Shown piece after piece: positions 8,261-17,768 of a DNA stretch of 64,000 bases. Origin of the DNA: Obscuribacter phosphatis_A (GTDB lineage Bacteria > Cyanobacteriota > Vampirovibrionia > Obscuribacterales > Obscuribacteraceae); NCBI GenBank assembly GCA_017303615.1, contig JAFLCK010000023.1:20151-84150 (forward strand). The letters run 5' to 3'. Position 1 is the first letter of the stretch; each line of letters begins with the position of its first letter. The notes below the pieces were generated by a model. The model was not told where the DNA came from. It searched no databases and worked only from the letters and a program-made list of their open reading frames with translations. The translations under genes and the position numbers were made by a program.

Positions 8261-10255
8261 GTGCAATATATGACGTCAGGTAGAGATACATTTAGTTTCA
8301 AGGACGACGCTTTTTCCCAGTCGAAAGATCCTTTTATAGGCAAGGTGCTCGACCACTATGAAATAGAAGAGAAAATAGCCGATGGCAGCCTCAGCTCGGT
8401 CTATATAGCCATTGACAGCAATAACCGTCAGGAGGTTATTGTCAAGGTAATTCATAAGCATCTCATTTCGACTATCAAAAATTACAAGAAATTGGAGCAG
8501 AAGATAAGGGCTCTGATTGCCCTCAATAGTCCTAACATTGCCACCTATAAAGATGTGGTCTTTGTTGATGGTCGTGTTTGTTTAATCATGAAACCCTTGG
8601 TTTTCGAGAGTCTCGAGGATCTGCTTTCCAAAACCGGACACATCGGACCAGAGCGCGCCGTTGGTATTTTCAGCCAGGTCTGCGATGCTCTGACAGCGGC
8701 TAACAAAGCCGATATCATGCACCGAGACATCAAGCCAAGCAATATCATTATTTTAGATAACCAAAAGTTCTCAGACGACATCATGGTTCTAGACTTTGGT
8801 ATTGCCCGTATCATCGCCGAAGAAACTGAAGGCGGTAAGACAGATCAGTTTATGACTCGTACCCGTGAGGCTTTCGGCAGCCCGCTTTATCTAAGTCCCG
8901 AGCAATGTGCCGGTAAGAAAGTCGATAACCGCTCCGATATTTATTCACTCGGTTGCGTAATCTATGAATCTCTCACCGGCAAACCTCCTTTTGTCGGTAA
9001 GAACGTGCTTGAAACCGCCTACAAGCATATGAATGATAATCCGCGCGACATGGGGCTCGATCCTTCGATGGAGCCCATCTCGTCGCGCTTCGAAGAAGTA
9101 GTGGCTAAGTGTCTGGCAAAAGATCCCGATGCTCGCTATCAGAGTGCCGCCGATCTTAAAGATGACCTAGAACTGCTTATGACCGCCGAAGACGCCGAAT
9201 GGGAAGCAGAAGCCGGTGTCTATCGCGAAGAAACACCGCGTAAGCGGGAAAAGAAAAGTACGCGCATATCGGTGGAAGCAATAATTTGGGGCGTTTCCAT
9301 TTTCTTTCTGGTCGGTATTGTCGGCTTTTGGTCTTGGTTCATTCTTAAGCCGGAAGGCAGCAAGAAGTATCCCAATTTTGACAGCAACACACTTTGGCTC
9401 GTCAATCCAAGCAGCAAGACTAAACCTATAGACGACTTCGGCAATAAAGAAGAAGCCATCAAACTTTCTTTGCAAAACATTGAAAGAGACATGGGGACCA
9501 ATTGTAGAGAATACGCCGACTCTGTCTTTTCACTGGTGCAGCTCTATTTTGAAAGTCAGCACTGGAGCGATGCTCAGCAGTATGCCCGCAAATTGGTCTC
9601 GGTCACTGAAAAGTTAGAGAAGGACGGACAGGAAGGTCCCGGACCACTATCTGAATGTTTGCGCCTGGTGGCCTATTCGGCCTTTATGGCCGGAGACTAT
9701 ACTGAAGCCATCGCCGCCGGTACCAGATCAGTTGATCTTTCCTATGGCAAAGAAACATTGAATGGTCAGACGATTCAATGTTTGAGAGTCTTGGGCGATA
9801 TTTACTCGAGACAAGATAAGTTGCGCAAGGCTGCTGAAGTTTACAACAAACTCTTCGCCATGGCCGAACAAGACAAAGAACAGCATCCGACCATTTACTG
9901 GGAAGCAACCGCCAAGTTCGGCGACATCTATAGACGTTTAGGCGACTATAACGAAGCTGAGCGTCTCTATAAGCTTGGTATCGAATGGTGGCGTTCACAC
10001 GGTATGCCCGATAATATCTGGGCTGTGCGCGCCCTCTATGGCTATGCCATGGTGCTCAGTTATCAAAATAAATTCAAAGAATCGGAAGAGTTATTGAAAG
10101 AAGATCTGAGCATCATCAAGCGTCTAAACAATGTCGAACTTGGTCTTGTTGGTGCCGTGCGCAAGCTCTATGTAGATACTTTGTGGCATACCAACTGGAT
10201 GGGTGCAGTTTCAGCCCAACTGGGCGATCTAGATAAAGACATCAAGCGTAAGTAG
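8261..10255 (+). CDS. Second transmembrane Ser/Thr kinase with TPR sensor region
   Basis: A 664-residue Hanks-type kinase. The start is GTG 8261, or possibly the in-frame ATG at 8270; neither has a strong SD. The Gly loop is degenerate (IADGSLSSVY, lacking the last Gly), but Lys in VIVKVI, HRDIKPSN (H154-D156), DFG (D178) and GSPLYLSPEQ are intact. One TM helix lies at about 341-362 (IIWGVSIFFLVGIVGFW). The extracytoplasmic C-terminal half contains TPR-like helical pairs, for example AAEVYNKLF and YNEAERLYKLGIEWW. It follows the first kinase by 45 bp, and the two may phosphorylate each other or share substrates (inference). A terminator follows. Confidence 0.9.
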   Translation: MQYMTSGRDTFSFKDDAFSQSKDPFIGKVLDHYEIEEKIADGSLSSVYIAIDSNNRQEVIVKVIHKHLISTIKNYKKLEQKIRALIALNSPNIATYKDVVFVDGRVCLIMKPLVFESLEDLLSKTGHIGPERAVGIFSQVCDALTAANKADIMHRDIKPSNIIILDNQKFSDDIMVLDFGIARIIAEETEGGKTDQFMTRTREAFGSPLYLSPEQCAGKKVDNRSDIYSLGCVIYESLTGKPPFVGKNVLETAYKHMNDNPRDMGLDPSMEPISSRFEEVVAKCLAKDPDARYQSAADLKDDLELLMTAEDAEWEAEAGVYREETPRKREKKSTRISVEAIIWGVSIFFLVGIVGFWSWFILKPEGSKKYPNFDSNTLWLVNPSSKTKPIDDFGNKEEAIKLSLQNIERDMGTNCREYADSVFSLVQLYFESQHWSDAQQYARKLVSVTEKLEKDGQEGPGPLSECLRLVAYSAFMAGDYTEAIAAGTRSVDLSYGKETLNGQTIQCLRVLGDIYSRQDKLRKAAEVYNKLFAMAEQDKEQHPTIYWEATAKFGDIYRRLGDYNEAERLYKLGIEWWRSHGMPDNIWAVRALYGYAMVLSYQNKFKESEELLKEDLSIIKRLNNVELGLVGAVRKLYVDTLWHTNWMGAVSAQLGDLDKDIKRK

Positions 10256-10266
10256 ACAGATAAAAG

Positions 10267-10297
10267 AAGAAGAGGAAGATTTTTTCTTCCTCTTCTT
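10267..10297. terminator. Bidirectional hairpin between convergent kinase and TPR genes
   Basis: The purine arm AAGAAGAGGAAG (10267-10278) pairs with CTTCCTCTTCTT (10286-10297) around a T-rich loop. It lies between the kinase stop (10255) and the convergent TPR gene stop (10332). The T tail is short, so termination strength is uncertain. Confidence 0.6.
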
Positions 10298-10331
10298 TCT
10301 TAATTTGCTTTGTTTAGGCTGGCTTGTCTAA

Positions 10332-11375
10332 TTACTTGGTTTTTTCCAGCTTGTTCATTGCCTCTAGAGCAATTTTGGAATCAGGTTTGATTTCCAAAGC
10401 CTTCTTGTATTCAGCCAGGGCCGATTGTTTTTGCCCTTGCTTTTCCAAGAACTGAGCGTATTCGACGTGGGCGGTAACATCGCGAGGGGCCAGTTGAATG
10501 GCGCCTTTGAATTCAGCTTCGGCTTGTTTGTTATCGCCGGATGCAGCCAGAGCTGTAGCCAGTCTGCGCTTTGCCGGTGAGAAGTTAGGCACTGTTTTGA
10601 GAGCTTTGCGTTGGTTTTCGATGGCGCCTTTATAGTCGCCCTGTTTCTCGAGCATCCAACCTAGACCACTCAAGGCATTTGGATGATTGGGGGCAATTTT
10701 GAGAGCGTCTTTGAAAGCTTGTACAGCCGACTGGGTATCGCCTGATTCGGCATAGATATTGCCCAGGTTGATATAAGACTCGGGTACTCTTTTATCGAGG
10801 GCGATAGCCTGTTGTTCAGCTTCGATGGCTTGCGGATACTTGCCTTGCTGAGCCAAGAGCACACCCAGGTTAATCAAGGGCGAAGCGTCTTTATCATTCA
10901 GTTCGCTAGCTTTTTTGTAGGCGGCAATGGCTTCATCTACTTTGCCCAAGTGGGTACAGGCAAAGCCCAGGTCCATGTGGGAACGGAAGCTAGTTGGCTT
11001 CAATTTGCAGGCTTCTTGGAACTCGACCATGGCTTCTTGTATTTTGCCTTGGTTGGCGAGAATTTGACCAAGCACGACGTGGGGCAGGAAGCTTTTGCCG
11101 TCTAGTTTAATCGACTGTTTGCATTCCAAAATGGCTGTGTCATAGTCTTCCATTGCCGCCAAAACGGCGCCCAGTCTCTGGTGCGCTTTAGCATTGGTGG
11201 GTTCTTGTCTGATTGCTTCTCTGAACTGTTTGGTGGCTTCTTTCAAGTTCATTTTGTGATAAGCCGCTTCGCCTTTTTTCATGGCTTCCGACTCTTCTTG
11301 AGCCGTAGCGGGGCTTGTATTGAGAAGCGCTGCCATAAGAAGAAGCGCACCGCCTCCAATCTTATTCAATTTCAT
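10332..11375 (-). CDS. Exported tetratricopeptide-repeat protein
   Basis: A 347-residue protein with a signal peptide (GGALLLMAALLNTSPATAQ, cleavage probably after TAQ). About nine consecutive 34-residue TPR units fill the rest, recognisable by repeated patterns such as AYHKMNLKEATKQFREAI and LGNIYAESGDTQSAVQAFKDAL. It is a periplasmic scaffold or protein-protein interaction module with no catalytic domain. The start ATG has an AAGGAG SD. A perfect palindrome separates it from deoC upstream on the same strand. A specific function cannot be given. Confidence 0.85.
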   Translation of the reverse strand: MKLNKIGGGALLLMAALLNTSPATAQEESEAMKKGEAAYHKMNLKEATKQFREAIRQEPTNAKAHQRLGAVLAAMEDYDTAILECKQSIKLDGKSFLPHVVLGQILANQGKIQEAMVEFQEACKLKPTSFRSHMDLGFACTHLGKVDEAIAAYKKASELNDKDASPLINLGVLLAQQGKYPQAIEAEQQAIALDKRVPESYINLGNIYAESGDTQSAVQAFKDALKIAPNHPNALSGLGWMLEKQGDYKGAIENQRKALKTVPNFSPAKRRLATALAASGDNKQAEAEFKGAIQLAPRDVTAHVEYAQFLEKQGQKQSALAEYKKALEIKPDSKIALEAMNKLEKTK

Positions 11376-11389
11376 TGATCTTTCTCCTT

Positions 11390-11403
11390 GCCTTTCGAAA
11401 GGC
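11390..11403. repeat. Perfect 14-bp palindrome between deoC and TPR gene
   Basis: GCCTTTCGAAAGGC is self-complementary over all 14 bases and sits between the deoC stop and the SD of the downstream TPR gene. It could form a hairpin in the intercistronic RNA (processing or stability) or bind a dimeric protein. No T-run follows, so it is not a terminator. Confidence 0.5.
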
Positions 11404-11404
11404 T

Positions 11405-12097
11405 TTAGTAGGCGGCTGCCTTTTCATCTGCAGTTTGTAATTTGACGATATCTACCCCGGCCGATGTTCCCAGTCTGGTGGCACCAGCGTCGATAAGGGC
11501 TTTGGCTTTGGCATAGTCTCTGATGCCGGCTGAAGCTTTGATGCCTAGCTTGGCCGAGCCCAGAGCTTTCTTGATCAGTTCTATATCGGCGACGGTGGCC
11601 CCTTTGCCGTCTTTGACAAAACCGGTGGAAGTTTTCACCATGGCTGCTCCGGCTTTGACACAGCATTCGGTGGCCTGCACTTTTTCGTCATCAGAGAGCA
11701 AGTCGGCTTCGATGATTACTTTCACCGGCATGCCTTTGGCTGCTTTCACAATCGATTTGATTTCTTCGGTGACATAGTCTAGGTCTCCCGACTTGAGCGC
11801 GCCGACATTGATGACCATGTCGATTTCTTCGGCACCCTCGGCAACGGCACGCTGTGTTTCGGCAATTTTGATGTCGGTAAGGTTGGCTCCTAAAGGGAAA
11901 CCGATAACTGTTGCCACGGCGACATTGGAAGAGGATAGTTCTTTCACCGCCTGTCTGACGAAGCAGGGATTGACGCAAACAGCAAAGAACTTATGCTCCA
12001 TTGCTTCTTGACAAAGCTTGCTCACCTGAGCCTTGGTGGCTTGGGGCAAAAGCAAGGTGTGATCGATATATTTAGCTAGATCAATAGAGTTCGACAC
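11405..12097 (-). CDS. deoC: Deoxyribose-phosphate aldolase
   Basis: This class I aldolase cleaves 2-deoxyribose-5-phosphate to acetaldehyde and glyceraldehyde-3-phosphate in deoxynucleoside catabolism, in the cytoplasm. Its 230 residues match the family length. Visible signatures are YIDHTLLLP at the N-terminus, VCVNPCFV, IGFPLG, EIDMVINVGAL, the Schiff-base Lys in AMVKTSTGF, and the second active-site Lys in GIKASAGIRD. The start is GTG at 12097. It lies 140 bp downstream of carB on the same strand. No other deo or punA/pdp gene is adjacent. Confidence 0.96.
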   Translation of the reverse strand: MSNSIDLAKYIDHTLLLPQATKAQVSKLCQEAMEHKFFAVCVNPCFVRQAVKELSSSNVAVATVIGFPLGANLTDIKIAETQRAVAEGAEEIDMVINVGALKSGDLDYVTEEIKSIVKAAKGMPVKVIIEADLLSDDEKVQATECCVKAGAAMVKTSTGFVKDGKGATVADIELIKKALGSAKLGIKASAGIRDYAKAKALIDAGATRLGTSAGVDIVKLQTADEKAAAY

Positions 12098-12237
12098 GGT
12101 TAAAGTCTCAAGCGAAAGTATAGACGCCCAAGATTCTAGCCTTTTTCCTCGGCTCTTTTATTACACGCTTTTCCACTTATGGCTTGGCGGCAATATAGTT
12201 TTAGCTCTGTTTAGGTCTAACTCTATTTAGATCAGGC

Positions 12238-15200
12238 TCAAACTCTTTTATTGCTGGTCGTCTCTAAGTGGCTTATGTTGCGGTGATATTCTTGCAGACT
12301 CTTCACGGCAAAGCTTGAATTGCCGCCCTGCAGAGCTGTAATGCCGGCGGTTACTGCCTTGGCGCCCGAGACCGTGGTCACCACAGGCACGTTGTAATTG
12401 ATCGCCGCCCGCCTAATAAGCTGGTCATCGTCTCTGGCTGTTCGTCCTGAGGGTATGTTGACTACCAGCTGAATTTCGCCGTTTTTAATGCGGTCAACCA
12501 GGTTGGGGCGACCTTCTGAGACTTTGTTGGTCAAAAGGCAGGGAATGCCCGCTTCTCTAATCACCTGGGCGGTGCCCCTGGTGGCAATGAGCTCAAAGCC
12601 CATCTGATACAGGTTTTGCGCTATCGGAATGGTTTCTTGTTTGTGTGTATCGGAAACGCTGACAAAGACTCGTCCTTTGGTGGGCAAACCATGCCCGGCG
12701 GCCAGCTGCGCTTTGGCAAAGGCTAGACCAAACTGACTGGCTACCCCCATGACTTCTCCGGTCGATCTCATTTCAGGACCAAGCGAAATCACCGATCCTG
12801 AGAAGCGTTTGAAAGGAATGACCACCGACTTGACCGAAACATGCGGCGGTAAAAGTCTTGGCTTGATGCCCAGTTCAGAGAGGGTCTTGCCGACCATGAC
12901 CGACGCCGCCACCCTTGCCCAGGGCACGCCGGTGGCCTTTGAAACAAAGGGGATGGTGCGAGAGGCGCGGGGATTGACCTCTAAAATATAGAGTTCTTCG
13001 TCTTTTACGGCGAACTGAATATTCATCAGACCGATGACCTTGAGCTTGTCGGCCAGCTCAGTGACGGCTTTTCTAATTTCTTCAATGATTTTGAATGGAA
13101 TATTTTGGCTGGGCAAGACGCAGGTGCTGTCGCCCGAGTGAATTCCTGCTTGTTCGATATGTTCCATAATGCCGGCGATGACTGTGGCTCTGCCGTCTGA
13201 AATAGCGTCAACATCTATCTCGACAGCATTTTCAAGAAACTCATCGATAAGCACATGCATGTCGCCGCGGGCAAAGCCTTCACTTAACCAACGTTCCAGA
13301 TCTTCTTGCGAATAAACGATGGACATGGCTCTGCCGCCCAGCACATAGCTTGGTCTGACCATAACCGGATAGCCGATTTTAGAAGCCAGTTCGATAGCTT
13401 CAGCGGCACTTCTGGCGATGGCTCCTTCAGGCTGCTTTAGTCCCAAAGTCTTGATTAACTCACCAAATCTTTCGCGGTCTTCGGCCATGTCGATACTCTC
13501 GGGGCTGGTGCCGAGTATCTTATAGCCTCTGCTTTCCAGTCCCTTAGCTAGTTTCAGAGGCGTCTGCCCGCCCAGTTGCACAATAATGCCTTCGGGTTTT
13601 TCAATTTCAGCGATATTCGAAACATCTTCCAAAGTGAGGGGCTCGAAATAAAGCCTGTCAGAGACGTCATAGTCGGTGGAGACTGTCTCTGGGTTAGAGT
13701 TGACCATCACTGCTTCAAAGCCCAAGTCGCGCAAGGCGAGGCTGGCATGTACACAGCAATAGTCAAATTCGATACCCTGACCGATGCGGTTTGGACCGCC
13801 TCCCAAAATGAGCACGCGCGGCTTAACCGCTTCGAACATTTCGCTTTCATTTTCATAGGTCGAATACATATAAGGCGTAAAAGCTTGAAACTCAGCCGAA
13901 CAAGTGTCGATCATCTTATAGCCTGGCACCACATTTAGTGCGCGGCGGTGCTGCCAGACCTCGGCTTCCGATACACCCATAATGCGGGCCAATTGTTCGT
14001 CGCCATAGCCCATACGCTTAAGCTTGAGCAAAATTTCGCGGTCCAGGTCTTCCAGACTAAGACCGACTTCTTTCAATTCTTCGGTGGTCTCGAAAATTTC
14101 AGCCAGGTTGTCGATAAACCAGGGGTCGATATCGGTCAGTTCAATTATTTCAGCCGGTGAAATACCCGCCGAAAGGGCGCCGTAGATATCGGTGATGCGG
14201 TGATGCGAGGGCAGCGAGAGACGGCGGCGCCATTCCCAAAAGTCGGCTTTGCTTCTTGCTTCCACCTGGGCAAAGCCGGTCAGCCCCACTTCCATGCCGC
14301 GCAGAGCTTTCTGAAAAGATTCCTGGAAAGTGCGACCGATAGCCATGACTTCGCCCACCGACTTCATCTGGGTGGTGAGGGTGGTGTCGGCACCGCGGAA
14401 CTTTTCAAAGTTGAAGCGGGGTATTTTGGTGACCACATAGTCTAGAGTGGGTTCAAAAGCTGCTTTGGTTTCGCGGGTAATATCGTTGGCAATTTCATCG
14501 AGAGTAAGACCAATGGCTAGCTTGGCTGCGATTTTGGCAATCGGATAGCCGGTGGCTTTACTGGCCAGGGCAGAAGAGCGCGAGACGCGCGGATTCATCT
14601 CGATAACGACGATGCGGCCATCTTGGGGATTGATGCCGAACTGAATGTTGGAGCCGCCGGTGTCGACGCCGATAGCGCGAATGACTTTGATGGCGGCGTC
14701 TCTTAGTCTTTGGTATTCCTTGTCGGTGACTGTCTGCAAGGGGGCGACAGTGATCGAATCGCCGGTATGCACCCCCATCGGGTCTAAGTTTTCGATGGCG
14801 CAGATAATTACCACATTGTCGAGGCGGTCGCGCATAACTTCCAATTCGAGTTCTTTCCAGCCAAGTACGCTTTCTTCCAACAAAATCTCACTGACCGGTG
14901 AGGCCGCCAGTCCCTGACCGGCTATGTCGTCCAGTTCTTCCTGGTTGTAGGCGATGCCGCCGCCGGCTCCCCCCAGGGTAAAAGCCGGTCTGATGATTAT
15001 GGGAAAACCAATGCGCTGTCCTACTTCTCTAGCTTCTGAAGCATTGCGGGCAATGCCCGAATTGGGCACCGAAAGCCCAATTTCAAGCATTTTTTCTTTA
15101 AAAAGATCACGGTCTTCGGCTAACTTAATTGCTTTCAGCTTGGCGCCGATTAGTTCGACGCCAAATTCGTCCAAGACTCCGCTTTCAGCTAGTTCCACCG

Positions 15201-15495
15201 CCACATTCAGACTGGTTTGCCCACCCATGGTCGGCAAGAGAGCCTGGGGTCTCTCCAGGGCGATAACTTCTCTCACCACCGAGGCTGTGACAGGCTCGAC
15301 ATAGGTGCGGTCGGCCACTTCGGGATCGGTCATGATTGTGGCCGGATTTGAATTGACCAGTACAACTTCATAGCCTTCGTCTTTTAAGGCTTTGCAGGCT
15401 TGAGAGCCGGAATAGTCAAATTCACATGCCTGCCCGATGGTTATTGGTCCTGCTCCGAGAACAAGGATTTTTTCGATATCGGTTCGTTTGGGCAC
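12238..15495 (-). CDS. carB: Carbamoyl-phosphate synthase large subunit
   Basis: This is the synthetase subunit that makes carbamoyl phosphate from bicarbonate, two ATP and ammonia channelled from CarA, for pyrimidine and arginine synthesis. Its 1085 residues give the full two-fold architecture: two ATP-grasp halves (first beginning ILVLGAGPITIGQACEFDYS, second RVLILGGGPNRIGQGIEFDY), the connecting oligomerisation domain, and a C-terminal MGS-like allosteric domain (VFVSVSDTHKQE... LIATRGTA). The start is GTG 15495 with GAGGAT 7 nt upstream. The gene is not next to carA, which is 37 kb away on the same strand. Confidence 0.98.
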   Translation of the reverse strand: MPKRTDIEKILVLGAGPITIGQACEFDYSGSQACKALKDEGYEVVLVNSNPATIMTDPEVADRTYVEPVTASVVREVIALERPQALLPTMGGQTSLNVAVELAESGVLDEFGVELIGAKLKAIKLAEDRDLFKEKMLEIGLSVPNSGIARNASEAREVGQRIGFPIIIRPAFTLGGAGGGIAYNQEELDDIAGQGLAASPVSEILLEESVLGWKELELEVMRDRLDNVVIICAIENLDPMGVHTGDSITVAPLQTVTDKEYQRLRDAAIKVIRAIGVDTGGSNIQFGINPQDGRIVVIEMNPRVSRSSALASKATGYPIAKIAAKLAIGLTLDEIANDITRETKAAFEPTLDYVVTKIPRFNFEKFRGADTTLTTQMKSVGEVMAIGRTFQESFQKALRGMEVGLTGFAQVEARSKADFWEWRRRLSLPSHHRITDIYGALSAGISPAEIIELTDIDPWFIDNLAEIFETTEELKEVGLSLEDLDREILLKLKRMGYGDEQLARIMGVSEAEVWQHRRALNVVPGYKMIDTCSAEFQAFTPYMYSTYENESEMFEAVKPRVLILGGGPNRIGQGIEFDYCCVHASLALRDLGFEAVMVNSNPETVSTDYDVSDRLYFEPLTLEDVSNIAEIEKPEGIIVQLGGQTPLKLAKGLESRGYKILGTSPESIDMAEDRERFGELIKTLGLKQPEGAIARSAAEAIELASKIGYPVMVRPSYVLGGRAMSIVYSQEDLERWLSEGFARGDMHVLIDEFLENAVEIDVDAISDGRATVIAGIMEHIEQAGIHSGDSTCVLPSQNIPFKIIEEIRKAVTELADKLKVIGLMNIQFAVKDEELYILEVNPRASRTIPFVSKATGVPWARVAASVMVGKTLSELGIKPRLLPPHVSVKSVVIPFKRFSGSVISLGPEMRSTGEVMGVASQFGLAFAKAQLAAGHGLPTKGRVFVSVSDTHKQETIPIAQNLYQMGFELIATRGTAQVIREAGIPCLLTNKVSEGRPNLVDRIKNGEIQLVVNIPSGRTARDDDQLIRRAAINYNVPVVTTVSGAKAVTAGITALQGGNSSFAVKSLQEYHRNISHLETTSNKRV

Positions 15496-15634
15496 GGTTT
15501 TAATCCTCAGATTTAATTTGACTGGTCCAGAAAGTGCGTTTCAAAGGTACTTACTTCTTGGTACATAAGCTTCAGTGAAATAAATATTCGTCCACGCTCT
15601 TCGCAGCTACTAGCCTAACGACCCAGGGGGAAAG

Positions 15635-16675
15635 ATGTCGTTAAGTTCCTTTCCATTTGTCGATAATGTCATAAAAATTGGAAAAGGGCTGCTTCTTACA
15701 ACTGCCCTTGCTGCCTCTGCCGCTGGTTTTTGTACTTTTAGCTTGGCTCAAAGTGCCGAGGCTGTGCCTGTTCGTGAAGACGAGCCGGTGAAAACCCTCG
15801 ATTTCTTGCCGAAGCGACCGGTTTCGATGTGGAAAGACGATGAAATCGCCACCCGCGGAATAGTCGTAGCCGTTCATGGGCTGGTCATGCATGGTCGGGT
15901 CTATGACACCATGGCTCGCGAACTGGCATCGCAGGGCATGCTGGTTTTTGCACCAGATCTGCGGGGTTATGGTCGTTGGACCGCCGCAGGCAACGATGAA
16001 AAGTCTAAGGTCGAAGCTAAAGTTGCCTATGAACGCAGCTTTGAAGACCTAAAAGAGTTGGTGACTGTGCTGAGAAGTCAGTATCCCGACCTGCCAATTT
16101 ATATGGTGGGTGAAAGTATGGGAGCCGGCATGAGCATCCGCATCGCCGCTGCTTTGCCCGACAAAGTAGATGGTCTGGTTCTCTCCAGTCCGGCGATTAA
16201 AAGGCGCTTTTATCTAGAACCCGAAATGGTCAAAGATTTGGCTCATCTGGTGGCCAATCCCATGGGCGAAGTCAACCTTGTTCCTTATATAAAGAAATTT
16301 GCCTCGGAAGACCCGGTCATCGCCGATGAAGCTTTGCAGGACCCCTTTGTGCGCAAGCATCTTAACTGTCTTGATTTGCTCAATACGGCATCTTATATCA
16401 AAGGCAATATCAACCATGTCTCGCAAGTGCCTGCCGATATGCCGGTGCTGATTATTCAGGGTGATAAAGACCGCATGTTGCGCTGCGAAGCCGTTAAGTC
16501 ATTGATGAGCCGTCTGAAAAGCCGCGACACCACCATGTGTTGGCTCAAGGGTAAGGGCCATGTCTTGATTGAGACTTCGCATATCGAGCCAAGCACCATG
16601 ACCACAATCAAGAGCTGGCTGAACGACCATGTGGCGCCTTCGGCACAGAGCCGCAACTTGCTCAGTTCAAACTAA
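15635..16675 (+). CDS. Exported alpha/beta hydrolase (monoacylglycerol lipase/S33-like)
   Basis: A 346-residue serine hydrolase with an N-terminal hydrophobic export segment (about 13-38) whose end contains SLAQSAEA. The alpha/beta-hydrolase core includes VVAVHGLVMHG (oxyanion region), the nucleophile elbow GESMG near residue 160, Asp in IQGDKDRM, and the catalytic His in GKGHVLIE. The pattern is closest to monoacylglycerol lipase or serine-aminopeptidase-S33 type lysophospholipases. The substrate is unknown. The ATG has a GGGGGAAAG SD. Its 3' end overlaps the convergent downstream gene by 9 bp. Confidence 0.85.
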   Translation: MSLSSFPFVDNVIKIGKGLLLTTALAASAAGFCTFSLAQSAEAVPVREDEPVKTLDFLPKRPVSMWKDDEIATRGIVVAVHGLVMHGRVYDTMARELASQGMLVFAPDLRGYGRWTAAGNDEKSKVEAKVAYERSFEDLKELVTVLRSQYPDLPIYMVGESMGAGMSIRIAAALPDKVDGLVLSSPAIKRRFYLEPEMVKDLAHLVANPMGEVNLVPYIKKFASEDPVIADEALQDPFVRKHLNCLDLLNTASYIKGNINHVSQVPADMPVLIIQGDKDRMLRCEAVKSLMSRLKSRDTTMCWLKGKGHVLIETSHIEPSTMTTIKSWLNDHVAPSAQSRNLLSSN

Positions 16676-17185
16676 ATCGAGGTTTTTGGCAAAGTCTCTG
16701 GCATTGCTCACATAGCTTTGCCAGGTGAGAGCTATCAATGCCGTCTCCTCTTCTTTCACGCCCCGCATCACCTTGCCCGGTGCGCCCATGACCATGGAAG
16801 CGGGCGGCACCACGGTGCCGGGCGCGACAACGCTGCCTGCAGCAACAATAGAACCTTTACCGATGACCGCCCCATCGAGCACAATGGCACCCATGCCTAT
16901 CAGACAATCGTCTTCCACATGGCAGCCGTGCAAAATGGCGCCATGCCCCACTGTCACTCTTTCGCTTATTGAAAGTGAGTGCCTTTGGGTGACATGCAAA
17001 ATGGCACCATCTTGAATATTGCTCGACTGTCCTATCGAAATTGAGTTGATGTCGCCCCTGACAACACACGAAAACCAAATGCTCGCCTCTTGGCGCACAA
17101 TTACCTTACCGATGACAACGGCATTGGGGGCAATATAGACTCCTTCTTCCAAAAGAGGTTTGACGCCATGCAGTTGATAAATCAC
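16667..17185 (-). CDS. Gamma-carbonic-anhydrase-family hexapeptide-repeat protein
   Basis: A 172-residue left-handed beta-helix protein of the YrdA/PaaY/gamma-CA family. Hexapeptide repeats run through most of it (IAPNAVVIGKVIV, ASIWFSCVVRGD, IQDGAILH, VTVGHGAILHGC, IGMGAIVLDGAVIG). The three zinc-ligand His positions are present (ILHV, VGHGA, ILHGC). It could be a true carbonic anhydrase or only a metal-binding homologue. The start is GTG 17185 with an AGGAGA SD. It is convergent and overlapping by 9 bp with the hydrolase gene. Confidence 0.88.
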   Translation of the reverse strand: MIYQLHGVKPLLEEGVYIAPNAVVIGKVIVRQEASIWFSCVVRGDINSISIGQSSNIQDGAILHVTQRHSLSISERVTVGHGAILHGCHVEDDCLIGMGAIVLDGAVIGKGSIVAAGSVVAPGTVVPPASMVMGAPGKVMRGVKEEETALIALTWQSYVSNARDFAKNLDLV

Positions 17186-17438
17186 TGATTCTCCTCAAGC
17201 TCAATTTTCTTGAACTGTAACTCTCTGTTAAGCGTTTCTGCGGTGGTCCAGCAAGAAGACCTCAGTTGCAGCCTTCTTATCAGGCAGCTAGCATTATCGT
17301 ATACAGGCTTCAAGGCTTTACTAACTATATTGAATGTCAAGCTGTTAATATTCCTTTGGCGGCCCGTTTTTAGCATGCCGACTCCAGATGCATTCAGTGG
17401 AATGAATTGGGGGAGGTTGGTACGAGGATTTTTTTACT

Positions 17439-17741
17439 ATGCCGGTTTTCGAACAGCCGATGCGCAAGCTACTGGGAACACTTTCTCCCACAATTTCATG
17501 GCTCAACGAGAGAGGCACCGTAGACGTTTCTTCCGTACCGGAAGCACATATGGATGCCATAAAGCAGCTGGAAAAGATTGGTATTGTGCACAAGCGCAAC
17601 AATCGCAGCTACGAACTGCAAAAAATTAGACTGAAAAAACTGCTCGGCAATCTCGGTATCGAGAGTCTGGCTGTAGCTACTGACTATCCTCAAGTTGCTG
17701 CTGCTCCCGCAGGCGCTGAGACCATCACCGAACTCAACTAA
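17439..17741 (+). CDS. Small conserved-looking protein of unknown function
   Basis: A 100-residue ORF with GAGG about 11 nt before its ATG, ending 27 bp before mutS2. The central part (AIKQLEKIGIVHKRNNRSYELQ) looks like a small winged-helix-like element, but this is weak. No family is recognised. The position suggests co-transcription with mutS2. A longer overlapping frame starting at 17210 has poorer context and is not preferred. The 250 bp upstream (17186-17438) hold no other supported gene. Confidence 0.55.
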   Translation: MPVFEQPMRKLLGTLSPTISWLNERGTVDVSSVPEAHMDAIKQLEKIGIVHKRNNRSYELQKIRLKKLLGNLGIESLAVATDYPQVAAAPAGAETITELN

Positions 17742-17768
17742 ACTCCGTATCATTGCCATAGTCGAGAA

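Noticed and set aside
17210..17629. 139-codon ORF upstream of mutS2
   Set aside because: It overlaps the better-supported 17439-17741 ORF in another frame and has Cys/Leu-rich composition without a domain.
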